Below, piece after piece: positions 7,771 through 16,755 of a stretch of 64,000 bases of DNA. Position numbers and translations under genes: made by a program. The notes beneath the pieces are model-generated. The model searched no databases. It saw only the letters and a program-made list of their open reading frames with translations, and had not been told where the DNA came from. This DNA is from Ohtaekwangia sp. Its GTDB lineage: Bacteria; Bacteroidota; Bacteroidia; Cytophagales; Cyclobacteriaceae. The stretch is from positions 682,001 to 746,000 of the forward strand of contig JAJNPV010000042.1 in the NCBI GenBank assembly GCA_021155195.1, written 5' to 3'. How positions within the stretch are numbered: position 1 is the first letter of the stretch; each line of letters opens with the position of its first letter.

Positions 7771-10722
7771 ATGATTCGTTGCTTTTCGGCAGGCATTTTT
7801 TTCCTCGTAAGTATTTCTTTTGGGTATTGTCAAACTTCTGTTTTAGAAAACAATCCTCACCTTAAGTGGCAACAAATCAATACGCCTAATTTTAAAATTG
7901 TTTTCCCGAAAGGCTTTGAAACACAGGCGCAGCGGGTTGCCAATACCATGGAACATATTCGAACGCCCGAAGCTAAATCACTTGGCGTTGAACCGAGAAA
8001 AATCTCTATCATCCTACAAAATCAATCTGCGGTTAGCAATGGATTTGTTTCCATCACACCCCGCAGATCAGAATTTTTTGGAATGCCTTCACAGAACTAT
8101 AACTTCATGGGCAACCTGGATTGGCTCGATCTATTGGCTACTCACGAATATCGTCACATCGTTCAGTTTCAACATGCCAATCGTGGTTTCAACCGGGCAT
8201 TATATTATCTTTTTGGAGCAAATACATTAGCAGCTATGTCATATGCAGCGGTTCCGCAGTGGTTTTGGGAAGGCGATGCCGTAGCTACTGAAACTGCTTT
8301 CACTAATGGTGGAAGAGGGAGGATTCCTAATTTCAATTTGCTCTTTCGCACAAACCTTCAGGAGGGCCGCGTGTTCAATTACAACAAACAATATCTGCGA
8401 TCTTATAAGCACAACATTCCAGATCATTATGTTTTAGGATATAACATGGTATCGTACCTGCGTAAGAAAACAGGGAATGCCGACTCGTGGGGAAATATTA
8501 CGCGTAGGGCATGGAGTGTTCCATTTCTTCCTTACACGTTTTCACGATCTGTAAAAAAAGAAACCGGATTGTATGTGAGCGAACTTTATAATGAAATGGC
8601 AACTTCTCTTCAAGAAGATTGGCGCAAACAATTGGCAAGCACAACCCTTACTTTATTTGAACCTGTCAATAAAAGGAGCTCGAAAGCATATACTGATTAC
8701 CGCTATCCCCATGAGGTTACGGGCGGAGTACTCGCATTAAAATCGGGGATTGGAAATATTGAAGAGTTTGTGATTGTAGCAGATGGTAAGGAAAAACGAG
8801 TGATGACCCCGGGGGTGATGAATGCTAGTGGAATGCTTTCTGTCGCAAATAATAGAATTGTGTGGAATGAATATCGCTATGATCCGCGTTGGCGCATGCG
8901 CACGTATTCTGTTTTAATGGGTTATGATTTGAAAGAAAAGGCACGTAAAGTGATTTCTATAAACACACGGTATGCATCCGCTGCCGTATCTCCAGACGGA
9001 GCAAAGGTTGCCACCATTGAAACAAGCACAGACTATCAAACAAAACTTGTAATTATTAGTTTCGAGACTGGTGAGGTGCTCCATTCGTTTGAAAATCCTG
9101 AGAACGATTTTATTTCCATGCCTCGCTGGATGCAGAATGGGAATCAAGTTGTGGCATTGGCTACAAACAGAAATGGAAAGGCTTTTGCTAAATTTGATTT
9201 AACATCGAATAGCAAGGTTATCCTTACTGATTTTACCGAAGAGAATATAGGGTATCCGGTTCCCTACGAAAAGTATATTCTCTACAATTCACCCCGCAGT
9301 GGCATTGATAATATCTATGCGCTGGATGTTGCAGCAGGACAGCATTATCAGATTACATCGAGTGTATATGGCTCTTATAATCCTTCCGTTAGCCGGGATG
9401 GAAAGACCTTGTTGTATAATGAACAAAGTAAAGATGGATTAGATGTAGTAAAAACAGTCTTTGATCCTTCTTCATGGAAGGCAGTGGGTAAATTTTCCTC
9501 ATTGCCGGATTTTGGGTTTCAACATCTTGCCGAACAGGAAGCTCACCCTGATTTGTTGGCAACCGTTCCTGCAGCAGACTTTGTAATAAGGAAGTATTCG
9601 CGCCTCGGCCATTCACTTAATATTTACAACTGGGGCGCTTATGTGGATAATAGTCTTACCAATGTTGAGGTGGGGGTTTCATCGCGTGATGTGTTAAGTA
9701 CAACCGCTGTTAGTGCAGGTTATAATTTCGACATCAATGAACGCACGGGCTCCTGGAAAGCTGGTATTAGTTATCAGGGTTTATATCCAATTATCGATGT
9801 TAATTTTTCGAAGGCAACTCGATCGGTGAATGAAGGAGACTTTCGATATAAAAAAGTGGTTGCAAGTGATACGACCACGGTCACAGAAAATTTGACTTTC
9901 GACTGGAAAGAAAATATTGTAGAAGCTGGGCTAAGGATTCCTCTAATAACAACATCGTCAAGATTCCTGTCGAGTTTTACAACCTCAAATTATGTAGGCT
10001 ATACTAAAGTAACAGATTTCTCAAATAGTATTGATGGCGGAGGGCGATTAATCCCATCCAATTATCCGCAATACTTTTTCCGGAGTTATGCTAGTGATGG
10101 TAATTTGATTTATAATCATTTTTCGATGTCGGCAGTTCGCCAGTTAAAGCAAAGCCGTAGAGATATTAACAGTAAATGGGGACAGGCTTTTTTTATGCAT
10201 TTATATAAAACTGTTGGGGGAGATTTTAACGGAAATCAATTTTCATTTAATGGTCAGCTATATTTTCCAGGTCTTTTTAAACACCATTCACTGTGGGGGT
10301 ATTGGGCATATCAAAAGTCAGATAATGCCGATGTTCGTGTAAGTACCGGGCAAGGATTGGATAACTACACATTTCGGAACCAGATTCCATTACCTCGGGG
10401 GCAATCCGTATCAAGATTTCAGAATTTTTATTCCATGTCTGCGAATTACACCTTGCCGCTCTGGTATCCTGACTTTAATCTTGGGCCGCTTGTTAATTTA
10501 CAACGCATACGAGCTAATGGATTTATGGATTATGGTTTTGGAAGCAGTAGCGTTAATAACCAACCTGTTTCGCAAAGCTATCTTTCAACAGGGGTGGAAG
10601 TTAAATTTGACATTAACATCTTGAGATTACTTCCTCAGCTCGATATTGGCTTTCGATATTCATACGGTATAAGTCCATCCACCACTAAGTTTGAGTTTTT
10701 GATAGGAACCTTTAATTTCTAA
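7771..10722 (+). CDS. Large secreted protein with HExxH metallopeptidase-like domain, PD40 propeller and C-terminal outer-membrane barrel
   Basis: A 983-residue protein with a signal peptide ending near residue 20 (SFGYC). The N-terminal domain has LDLLATHEYRHIVQFQ, in which His125, Glu126 and His129 form an HExxH zinc-peptidase motif. From about residue 310 to 600 there are repeats of the PD40/TolB-propeller type (ASAAVSPDGAKVATI, FISMPRWMQNGNQVVALA, YNPSVSRDGKTLLYN). The C-terminal 350 residues alternate hydrophobic and polar residues and end LIGTFNF, as in an outer-membrane beta-barrel. The combination suggests a surface or periplasm-facing peptidase anchored by its own barrel. The Met at 7771 fits the signal peptide. 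No neighbour reveals a substrate. Confidence 0.78.
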   Translation: MIRCFSAGIFFLVSISFGYCQTSVLENNPHLKWQQINTPNFKIVFPKGFETQAQRVANTMEHIRTPEAKSLGVEPRKISIILQNQSAVSNGFVSITPRRSEFFGMPSQNYNFMGNLDWLDLLATHEYRHIVQFQHANRGFNRALYYLFGANTLAAMSYAAVPQWFWEGDAVATETAFTNGGRGRIPNFNLLFRTNLQEGRVFNYNKQYLRSYKHNIPDHYVLGYNMVSYLRKKTGNADSWGNITRRAWSVPFLPYTFSRSVKKETGLYVSELYNEMATSLQEDWRKQLASTTLTLFEPVNKRSSKAYTDYRYPHEVTGGVLALKSGIGNIEEFVIVADGKEKRVMTPGVMNASGMLSVANNRIVWNEYRYDPRWRMRTYSVLMGYDLKEKARKVISINTRYASAAVSPDGAKVATIETSTDYQTKLVIISFETGEVLHSFENPENDFISMPRWMQNGNQVVALATNRNGKAFAKFDLTSNSKVILTDFTEENIGYPVPYEKYILYNSPRSGIDNIYALDVAAGQHYQITSSVYGSYNPSVSRDGKTLLYNEQSKDGLDVVKTVFDPSSWKAVGKFSSLPDFGFQHLAEQEAHPDLLATVPAADFVIRKYSRLGHSLNIYNWGAYVDNSLTNVEVGVSSRDVLSTTAVSAGYNFDINERTGSWKAGISYQGLYPIIDVNFSKATRSVNEGDFRYKKVVASDTTTVTENLTFDWKENIVEAGLRIPLITTSSRFLSSFTTSNYVGYTKVTDFSNSIDGGGRLIPSNYPQYFFRSYASDGNLIYNHFSMSAVRQLKQSRRDINSKWGQAFFMHLYKTVGGDFNGNQFSFNGQLYFPGLFKHHSLWGYWAYQKSDNADVRVSTGQGLDNYTFRNQIPLPRGQSVSRFQNFYSMSANYTLPLWYPDFNLGPLVNLQRIRANGFMDYGFGSSSVNNQPVSQSYLSTGVEVKFDINILRLLPQLDIGFRYSYGISPSTTKFEFLIGTFNF

Positions 10723-10832
10723 AACTTGAAATTTGATCAAAACGAAGCAGGCGATGTGCTTGAAAATCGCACAAATACGCCTATTTTTGACCTTAGACTT
10801 AATTATTAATCGATATATAATTTTTAACTGAA

Positions 10833-12452
10833 ATGGCAGAAATAGTACGCATGCCCAAGATGAGCGACACCATGACCGAAGGGGTGATTGCCAAGTGGCA
10901 TAAAAAAGTAGGAGATACCGTAAAATCAGGTGAGTTGATGGCCGAGATTGAAACCGATAAAGCCACGATGGATTATGAGTCGTTTAATGCAGGAACTGTT
11001 TTATATCTGGGGGCCAAAGAAGGTGAAGCTGTTGCGATTAATGGTGTGCTTGCTATTGTGGGGTCTAAAGGCGAAGATTTCCAAAGCCTATTGAAGGATT
11101 CGAAGAGTTCTTCACCTGAAAGTAAATCAGAACCGGCCAAGAAAGAACCAGAAGTTGCGGCTGCAAAAGAAGAAACCATTGACACCTCTGGCATTAAAGC
11201 TGAAATTGTTTTGATGCCCAAGATGAGTGATACGATGAACGAAGGTGTTATTGCATCGTGGAGTAAAAAGGTGGGTGATACGGTGAAGACAGGAGAACTG
11301 TTGGCAGAAGTGGAGACCGACAAGGCCACGATGGAATATGAATCGTACAATGCAGGAACTCTTTTATACATTGGCGCGAAAGAGAAAGAAGCCGTAGCTG
11401 TAAATGGTGTACTAGCTATCATTGGTGAGAAGGGTGCTGATTGGGAGACTTTATTAAAAGCTCACAATGCAAAATCGTCTGGTGCTAAATCAACTCCGGC
11501 ACCAACTGCTGAGAGCAAAAGCGAGCCCGTTGCTCAAACTCAGTCAAGTTCGCATGAATCATCATCCGAGTCCAATGGAAGATTGAAAGCTTCGCCATTG
11601 GCAAAGAAGATGGCTAAAGATTTAGGGTTTGATATTTCCAAAATTCAAGGTTCAGGTGAAGGGGGTCGCATTACAAAACATGATGTAGAAACATTTAAAC
11701 CTTCTGCTGCTCCTGCTGCATCCGGTGCAAAGTCTTCGGCTGCAGTGGTGTTACCTAAAGTAGTTGGCCAGGAAAGTTTTGAAGAAGTACCGGTTTCGCA
11801 AATGCGCAAGGCCATTGCCCGCAGACTTTCTGAGAGCAAGTTTTCGGCTCCGCACTTCTACGTAACCATGGAGATAAACATGGATAAGGCGATTGAAGCG
11901 CGCAAGAGCATGAATGAAATCTCTCCGGTAAAAATTTCATTTAATGACATGGTGTTAAAGGCAACTGCGTCAGCCCTTCGTCAAAACCCGGATGTAAACG
12001 TGAGCTGGTTAGGTGATAAGATGCGCAAGAATCATCATATCCACATTGGTGTTGCTGTGGCAGTTAAAGACGGTTTGGTAGTACCTGTAGTTCGCTTTGC
12101 CGATAACAAATCACTTTCGCACATCGGTGCCGAAGTAAAAGAACTGGCACAAAAAGCACAGGATAAAAAATTACAGCCTAGCGAGTGGGAGGGAAGTACG
12201 TTTACAATTTCTAACCTCGGTATGTTTGGTGTGGATGAATTCACCGCCATCATCAATCCACTCGATGCATGTATTCTTGCCGTGGGCGGGATTAAAGAAA
12301 CGGCCATTGTGAAAAATGGTCAATTGGTAGTGGGCAATATTATGAAAGTTACACTTTCGTGCGATCACCGCGCGGTGGATGGTGCGGTGGGCGCTGCCTT
12401 CTTAAAAACCTTAAAGGGACTGTTGGAAGATCCCGTAAGGATTTTGATTTAG
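10833..12452 (+). CDS. pdhC: Dihydrolipoamide acetyltransferase (E2) of pyruvate dehydrogenase
   Basis: A 539-residue E2 subunit, transferring acetyl from lipoyl-lysine to CoA. Two N-terminal lipoyl domains occupy about residues 2-77 and 123-200, with lipoylation sites at Lys43 and Lys164 (both in ETDKATM). Alanine/serine/lysine-rich linkers separate them from the E3/E1-binding domain (about 249-287, KASPLAKKMAKDLGFDISKI). The catalytic domain covers about 318-539 and has the HRAVDG active-site motif (His512, Asp516). Two lipoyl domains are common in Bacteroidota pdhC. The E1 genes are not adjacent. A hairpin terminator follows. Confidence 0.95.
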   Translation: MAEIVRMPKMSDTMTEGVIAKWHKKVGDTVKSGELMAEIETDKATMDYESFNAGTVLYLGAKEGEAVAINGVLAIVGSKGEDFQSLLKDSKSSSPESKSEPAKKEPEVAAAKEETIDTSGIKAEIVLMPKMSDTMNEGVIASWSKKVGDTVKTGELLAEVETDKATMEYESYNAGTLLYIGAKEKEAVAVNGVLAIIGEKGADWETLLKAHNAKSSGAKSTPAPTAESKSEPVAQTQSSSHESSSESNGRLKASPLAKKMAKDLGFDISKIQGSGEGGRITKHDVETFKPSAAPAASGAKSSAAVVLPKVVGQESFEEVPVSQMRKAIARRLSESKFSAPHFYVTMEINMDKAIEARKSMNEISPVKISFNDMVLKATASALRQNPDVNVSWLGDKMRKNHHIHIGVAVAVKDGLVVPVVRFADNKSLSHIGAEVKELAQKAQDKKLQPSEWEGSTFTISNLGMFGVDEFTAIINPLDACILAVGGIKETAIVKNGQLVVGNIMKVTLSCDHRAVDGAVGAAFLKTLKGLLEDPVRILI

Positions 12453-12476
12453 GATTTATAATTCAATAATTGTACT

Positions 12477-12513
12477 GTCAGTCTAAGCTTGTCGAAGACT
12501 GACTTTATTTTTT
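12477..12513 (+). terminator. Rho-independent terminator after pdhC
   Basis: Perfect 8-bp stem GTCAGTCT (12477-12484) / AGACTGAC (12496-12503) followed by the T-rich run TTTATTTTTT. The loop contains AAGCTTGTCGA. Similar AAGCTTGTCGAAG-type palindromes recur between genes in many bacteria, so the hairpin may derive from an intergenic repeat. Confidence 0.75.
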
Positions 12514-12516
12514 AAT

Positions 12517-13056
12517 ATGGAAAAAATTCATGCTACCACCATTCTTGCGGTGCTTCACAATGGAAAGATTTCTATTGGTGGAGACGGGCAAGCTACCATG
12601 GGAAATACAGTTGCTAAGAGCAACGTCAAGAAAATCCGTAAGCTGCAAGAAGGAAAAGTGATTGTGGGGTTTGCGGGTTCTACAGCCGATGCTTTTACCT
12701 TGCTCGACCGCTTTGACGAAAAGTTGAATGCCTATGGAGGCAACATGAAACGCGCGGCTATTGAGTTAGCAAAGGATTGGCGCATGGATCGCTTTCTACG
12801 CAGATTAGAGGCCATGTTAATCGCTGCTAACAAAGATGAAATTTTAGTGATCTCAGGAACAGGCGATGTTCTTGAACCCGACAATCAGGTAGCCGCTATT
12901 GGTTCAGGATCGATGTATGCGCAATCTGCCGCATTGGCGTTGAAGAAACATGCGCCTCATTTATCGGCTGAAGAAATGGTGCGCGAAAGCTTAACCATAG
13001 CTGCCGACATTTGCATCTACACCAATCATAATTTGGTGGTGGAGAGCATTGGATGA
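12517..13056 (+). CDS. hslV: ATP-dependent protease subunit HslV
   Basis: A 179-residue proteasome-like threonine peptidase, the proteolytic core of HslUV (ClpQY). The mature enzyme should begin at Thr7 of MEKIHATTILAV, leaving a six-residue propeptide, longer than the single Met removed in Escherichia coli. The GGDGQATMG block, the VIVGFAGSTADAFTL segment and the C-terminal ICIYTNHN are all as in the family. hslU is not next to it; in many Bacteroidota it is elsewhere. Its stop overlaps the next ATG by four bases (ATGA), implying translational coupling to the downstream secreted protein. Confidence 0.95.
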   Translation: MEKIHATTILAVLHNGKISIGGDGQATMGNTVAKSNVKKIRKLQEGKVIVGFAGSTADAFTLLDRFDEKLNAYGGNMKRAAIELAKDWRMDRFLRRLEAMLIAANKDEILVISGTGDVLEPDNQVAAIGSGSMYAQSAALALKKHAPHLSAEEMVRESLTIAADICIYTNHNLVVESIG

Positions 13057-13730
13057 AAATTTTCAGTTTTTATATCCTGATTTTTTTATTAATGAGTAAT
13101 CATCTAGATGCTCAGACTAAAGATATTTTTTCAGCCAAAAAGTTTCCAAAAGGAATTTATTTTACTTATTCCGATTTTAAGAATAATTCTCCCGATACTA
13201 TAGTAGAATTCACTTTGGAAATAAGCACTAAGAGAAACTACAAACTATTAAATAGCGGATCTTATGACCAAGTTATTGATGAAGATACCATTCAGTTGGT
13301 CTCTTACTTGAGAAATAAAAAAGGAAAACTTATTGATCGAGCTTATGCATTTTCTGATGGGCGCGCGCTTTATATCAATTCAGCATTGTATCAAAATCAT
13401 AGTAATTATTATTTACGTGTATTGGAAGTTGGAAAAATAATCCTCTTCAAAGATCCAATAATGAATAAGGCTCACGGTGCCAATACTGGAGGTCTTGTTG
13501 GTGGTGTTTTGGGTGGAGTCGTTGGAATTTTATTAGCAAGTGATTCGAATGGAGTTATTTTATTTTATCTGGATGAAGGAATTCCATACCAACTTAGTGA
13601 AAGAACAATGAAGGCGATTCTGAAAGCAAATGATTCAGATTTGTATAAAAAATTTATGTCTATTGAAAAGCCTTATCGCGATAGTGTATTAGAGCAGTTT
13701 GTAATTGAATTTAACAATCGACATAAATAA
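13053..13730 (+). CDS. Secreted protein with glycine-rich hydrophobic segment, function unknown
   Basis: A 225-residue protein with a signal peptide (MKIFSFYILIFLLMSNHLDAQ). Near residues 143-165 it has a Gly-rich hydrophobic stretch, NTGGLVGGVLGGVVGILLA. Such Gly-zipper-like segments insert in membranes or form oligomeric contacts in periplasmic proteins. The rest is mixed alpha/beta without known motifs. It is coupled to hslV by an ATGA overlap and faces the convergent hydrolase gene, whose stop lies immediately after its own. No family is recognised. Confidence 0.72.
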   Translation: MKIFSFYILIFLLMSNHLDAQTKDIFSAKKFPKGIYFTYSDFKNNSPDTIVEFTLEISTKRNYKLLNSGSYDQVIDEDTIQLVSYLRNKKGKLIDRAYAFSDGRALYINSALYQNHSNYYLRVLEVGKIILFKDPIMNKAHGANTGGLVGGVLGGVVGILLASDSNGVILFYLDEGIPYQLSERTMKAILKANDSDLYKKFMSIEKPYRDSVLEQFVIEFNNRHK

Positions 13731-15086
13731 TTACTTCACCTTCTTCCCTGGCATTACAGCACCACCTTGGTGTAATTCAAGTTTTCCAACTTTGCCAGTG
13801 GCATCTTTAAAAAATTCAATCTGAGCGTCAACTACTTTTAAGTAGAACTTTGTTTCAGTCTCAGAATAAATATTAATTTTCGGTTGTCCGGTTGCTTGTA
13901 TTATCAAGCCAGCATTCTCCAACGTAACCACAATACTAAACGTGGGTGCAATTTCATAGGTGCCCACATAGTTCTTAAGCACAGCTTCTGAAATAGTTAC
14001 GGGTTTCTTTAATGCCTTAAGTTCATATTGCTCATTCAATAAATGAAAGCCAAGATCATCCGCCCCAGCGGTAGAGTTTGTTAACACGACCACTGCTTTG
14101 TTACTTGCTTTATCAAAGCCTGCAAAGGAACGGAACCCGCCTGTGCCACCATTGTGCCACACAATTTTTTCATCGCGGATGTGCCAACCGTATCCTATTT
14201 TCATTCCTCCGGCATCCGCACGAATAGTATGAGTAAGGGCAAATGCTTTTGAAAGTTGAGTGTTGGAAGTTGTTAATTGAGCCGTCATAAACTTCATCAT
14301 GTCTTCTGCATTGGAGACCAACCCTCCAACCCCGGTTAACACACTTTCATTATTCCATGTCCATGCTTTTACTTCGGTATTGTCGGCATACCCCGAAGCA
14401 AGATGTTTTTCTTTGCTAGTGCCGCTGACAAAAGTTTGATTCATACCAAGAGGCTTTGTAATGAGTTCAGTTACTAGTTTAGGATACGGCTTCTCCTCAA
14501 TTCTTGTTAAGATATAACCTAGTAAGCCCATTCCCAGATTTGAATATTCATAACTGGCTCCGGGGTCGCGGGTTAATTCACAATTGCTAATGAATGCGGT
14601 TAAGAAATCTTCAGTATAATCAATGTATGGATTCGCAGCATCTTTAGGACTGAAATTCTTTGGCATGCGTGGAAGACCTGAGTGGGCAGTGGCCAGGTGT
14701 TCTATGGTAATTGCCTTCCCATCTTTTTCGGGCAAGATCATTTTAGAAGGAAGATAAGTCTGAGCACGATCACTAAACTTGATTTTATTCTCCAAACTAA
14801 GCAGCGCAGCCATGCTGGTTGTAAATGTTTTGGTAATGGATCCAATCTCAAACAGCGTTTTGGAATTCACTAATTCACCTGATTGAGTGTTCAACACGCC
14901 AAAACTGTGATAGGTGATTTTTCCGTTTTCATAAATGCCCACAACTATACCAGGAGTTTCTTTGTAATCAACCCGCATTTTTATTTTCTCTTCAATGGAT
15001 TGACTCTTACTTATAAAAGGAATAAGCAGGAAGGCACATAGAATAATTCTAATGGTGTTAGGCTTGTAAATTTTCACTCGTTTCAT
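13731..15086 (-). CDS. Secreted serine hydrolase, beta-lactamase class C/penicillin-binding fold
   Basis: A 451-residue protein with an N-terminal signal segment (hydrophobic residues about 11-25) and the three signatures of the fold: Ser83-x-x-Lys86 in IGSITKTF, Tyr181-Ser-Asn183 in YEYSNLGMGLLG, and a HNGGTGGF motif in place of KTG. The domain spans about residues 30-345. The C-terminal 100 residues form a lipocalin-like/DUF3471-type domain (YVGTYEIAPTFSIVVTLENAG). Members include esterases, D-aminopeptidases and beta-lactamases; the substrate cannot be read here. The gene is one base downstream of the aminotransferase stop, so both may share a transcript. Confidence 0.9.
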   Translation of the reverse strand: MKRVKIYKPNTIRIILCAFLLIPFISKSQSIEEKIKMRVDYKETPGIVVGIYENGKITYHSFGVLNTQSGELVNSKTLFEIGSITKTFTTSMAALLSLENKIKFSDRAQTYLPSKMILPEKDGKAITIEHLATAHSGLPRMPKNFSPKDAANPYIDYTEDFLTAFISNCELTRDPGASYEYSNLGMGLLGYILTRIEEKPYPKLVTELITKPLGMNQTFVSGTSKEKHLASGYADNTEVKAWTWNNESVLTGVGGLVSNAEDMMKFMTAQLTTSNTQLSKAFALTHTIRADAGGMKIGYGWHIRDEKIVWHNGGTGGFRSFAGFDKASNKAVVVLTNSTAGADDLGFHLLNEQYELKALKKPVTISEAVLKNYVGTYEIAPTFSIVVTLENAGLIIQATGQPKINIYSETETKFYLKVVDAQIEFFKDATGKVGKLELHQGGAVMPGKKVK

Positions 15087-16271
15087 TTAAGATTGGTTTA
15101 TGGCATCTAAAATTACGGCACAGGCTTTTTTTATTTCTTGTTCAGTTATGGTAAGAGGCGGAGCAATTCTAAAGCTATTAGGGTGGGAGAGAAACCAATA
15201 GCAGATGACTCCCTGTTCTTTAGCATACTGAACAATTTTGTTTACAGTTTCTTCTGTTTCAAAATCAAAAGCGAATAGTAATCCAATTCTGCGTACCGCT
15301 TTTATTTTAGGATGCTGGAGCAAACTCTCAATCAATTTCCCTTTGCTTTCAACGGAAGCTAATAAATTTTCTTGTTCTATAACCTCTAAGGTTGCCAGCG
15401 CAGAAGCACAACAAACAGGATTTCCGCCAAACGTAGTAATGTGCCCCAGCATCGGATCATGCGTAAGACATTTCATTTTTTCTTCAGACGAGATAAAAGC
15501 CCCAATAGGCAACCCGCCTCCAAATGCTTTAGCGATGGTTAGTATATCGGGCACAATACCATAATGTTCAAAGGCAAACAATTTTCCGGTGCGCCCCATA
15601 CCACATTGTATCTCATCTAAAATTAATAAGGCTCCCGTTTCATTGCAGCGGGTACGTACAGCTTTCATGTATGCCAGATCTGGAACACGCACTCCGGCAT
15701 CGCCTTGAATGGTTTCCATAATGACGCACGCTGTTCGTGCGGTTATATTATCTAGATCAGATTGGTTGTTGAATTCGATGAATCGAACATCAGGAAGAAG
15801 GGGGCGGTACGCTTGCTTCTTCACTTCATTCCCTGAAACACTTAATGAACCGTGTGTGCTGCCGTGATATGATTTCCGACAAGAAATTATTTCAGTCCGA
15901 CCTGTATAACGCTTGGCCAGTTTTAAAGCAGCTTCATTCGCTTCTGTTCCGGAATTTACGAAGTAACTACAGTTGAGTTCTGAAGGCAGGAGACTGGTTA
16001 ATTTTTTCGCAAGTTCATTGGAGGCACTTTGTATATACTCGCCATACACCATTACATGCAAGTGTTTATCGAGTTGTTTTTTTATTGCTTGTATTGCATG
16101 CGGATGCCGATGGCCAATGCTGCTAACCCCAATCCCTGAGATCATGTCCATATAGGCCTTTCCTTCCGGAGTATACAAATAAACTCCTTCCGCACGCTCA
16201 ATAGGTAGCAGAAAAGGCTGGAGCGATGTTTGAGCTAGGTTGTGCAGGAAAGTCTGCTTTGAAAAATTCAT
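15087..16271 (-). CDS. Class III PLP-dependent aminotransferase
   Basis: A 394-residue enzyme when started at the ATG at 16271 (MNFSKQTFLHNLAQTSLQP). The frame runs 25 codons further upstream, but that part is hydrophobic, unlike the family. Fold-type I class III features are GISGIGVSSIGHRHPH-like N-terminus, SGTEANEAALKLAKRYTGR (PLP phosphate binding), LILDEIQCGMGRTGK (Asp binding the pyridine nitrogen) and the Schiff-base Lys in TIAKAFGGGLPIGAF. It resembles acetylornithine/ornithine-type aminotransferases, but the amino donor is uncertain. The serine hydrolase gene follows directly. Confidence 0.9.
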   Translation of the reverse strand: MNFSKQTFLHNLAQTSLQPFLLPIERAEGVYLYTPEGKAYMDMISGIGVSSIGHRHPHAIQAIKKQLDKHLHVMVYGEYIQSASNELAKKLTSLLPSELNCSYFVNSGTEANEAALKLAKRYTGRTEIISCRKSYHGSTHGSLSVSGNEVKKQAYRPLLPDVRFIEFNNQSDLDNITARTACVIMETIQGDAGVRVPDLAYMKAVRTRCNETGALLILDEIQCGMGRTGKLFAFEHYGIVPDILTIAKAFGGGLPIGAFISSEEKMKCLTHDPMLGHITTFGGNPVCCASALATLEVIEQENLLASVESKGKLIESLLQHPKIKAVRRIGLLFAFDFETEETVNKIVQYAKEQGVICYWFLSHPNSFRIAPPLTITEQEIKKACAVILDAINQS

Positions 16272-16362
16272 GAACAAAGCTACAAACAGGATTTGAATCT
16301 GCTTAAAAAAGAAAACCCCTGTAGTTTCCCACAGAGGCTTTACCAAACACCTATCTTAATTT

Positions 16363-16494
16363 TTAAACTCTACTTTCGCGTGGGATTTGTTGATCAGTTT
16401 TTACTTTACCCTCCTGATTTTGCCTGGAGTCGGCCCTCAAAGCAAACAGAATTCCAATTAAAATCAGAATGATCAGTACAAGTAACTGCTTCAT
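16363..16494 (-). CDS. Small single-pass membrane protein, 43 aa
   Basis: A 43-codon minus-strand ORF read from sequence. MKQLLVLIILILIGILFAL gives one strong membrane helix and is followed by a polar, basic and glutamine-rich cytoplasmic or periplasmic tail (RADSRQNQEGKVKTDQQ). It lies between gapA and the aminotransferase on the same strand, after the gapA terminator. The sharp hydrophobic/polar division suggests a real small protein; no family recognised. Confidence 0.5.
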   Translation of the reverse strand: MKQLLVLIILILIGILFALRADSRQNQEGKVKTDQQIPRESRV

Positions 16495-16700
16495 TCTGGT
16501 ACTTGTATTTACGTTTGCTAATCCCCTCATCTCGTGTCATTTTAATTCAAATCAAATATGAGAGTTTAGAATAACAGTTAATGAGCGATTCACGCTAAAA
16601 TCTTACACACGTCAAGTGCAATGGCTAACTTATTTCCATTTCCGTACGAATTATCGCCAATCAGGGTCCAGCTAAGGATTTTGGTTTACCAAATTGTAAA

Positions 16701-16736
16701 TAAAAAAGGAAGCACCCACCGGGTACTTCCTTTTCA
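16701..16736 (-). terminator. Rho-independent terminator of gapA
   Basis: Stem AAAAGGAAG (16704-16712) pairing with CTTCCTTTT (16726-16734), extended by inner CCC/GGG pairs. On the minus strand it is followed by a T run (complement of TAAAAAA). It lies 20 bp after the gapA stop codon. Confidence 0.85.
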
Positions 16737-16755
16737 ACTTATTATTTTTTGATTG

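Noticed and set aside
15087..16346. Longer start of the aminotransferase at 16346
   Set aside because: The extra 25 residues are hydrophobic and atypical; the Met at 16271 begins the family-like sequence.
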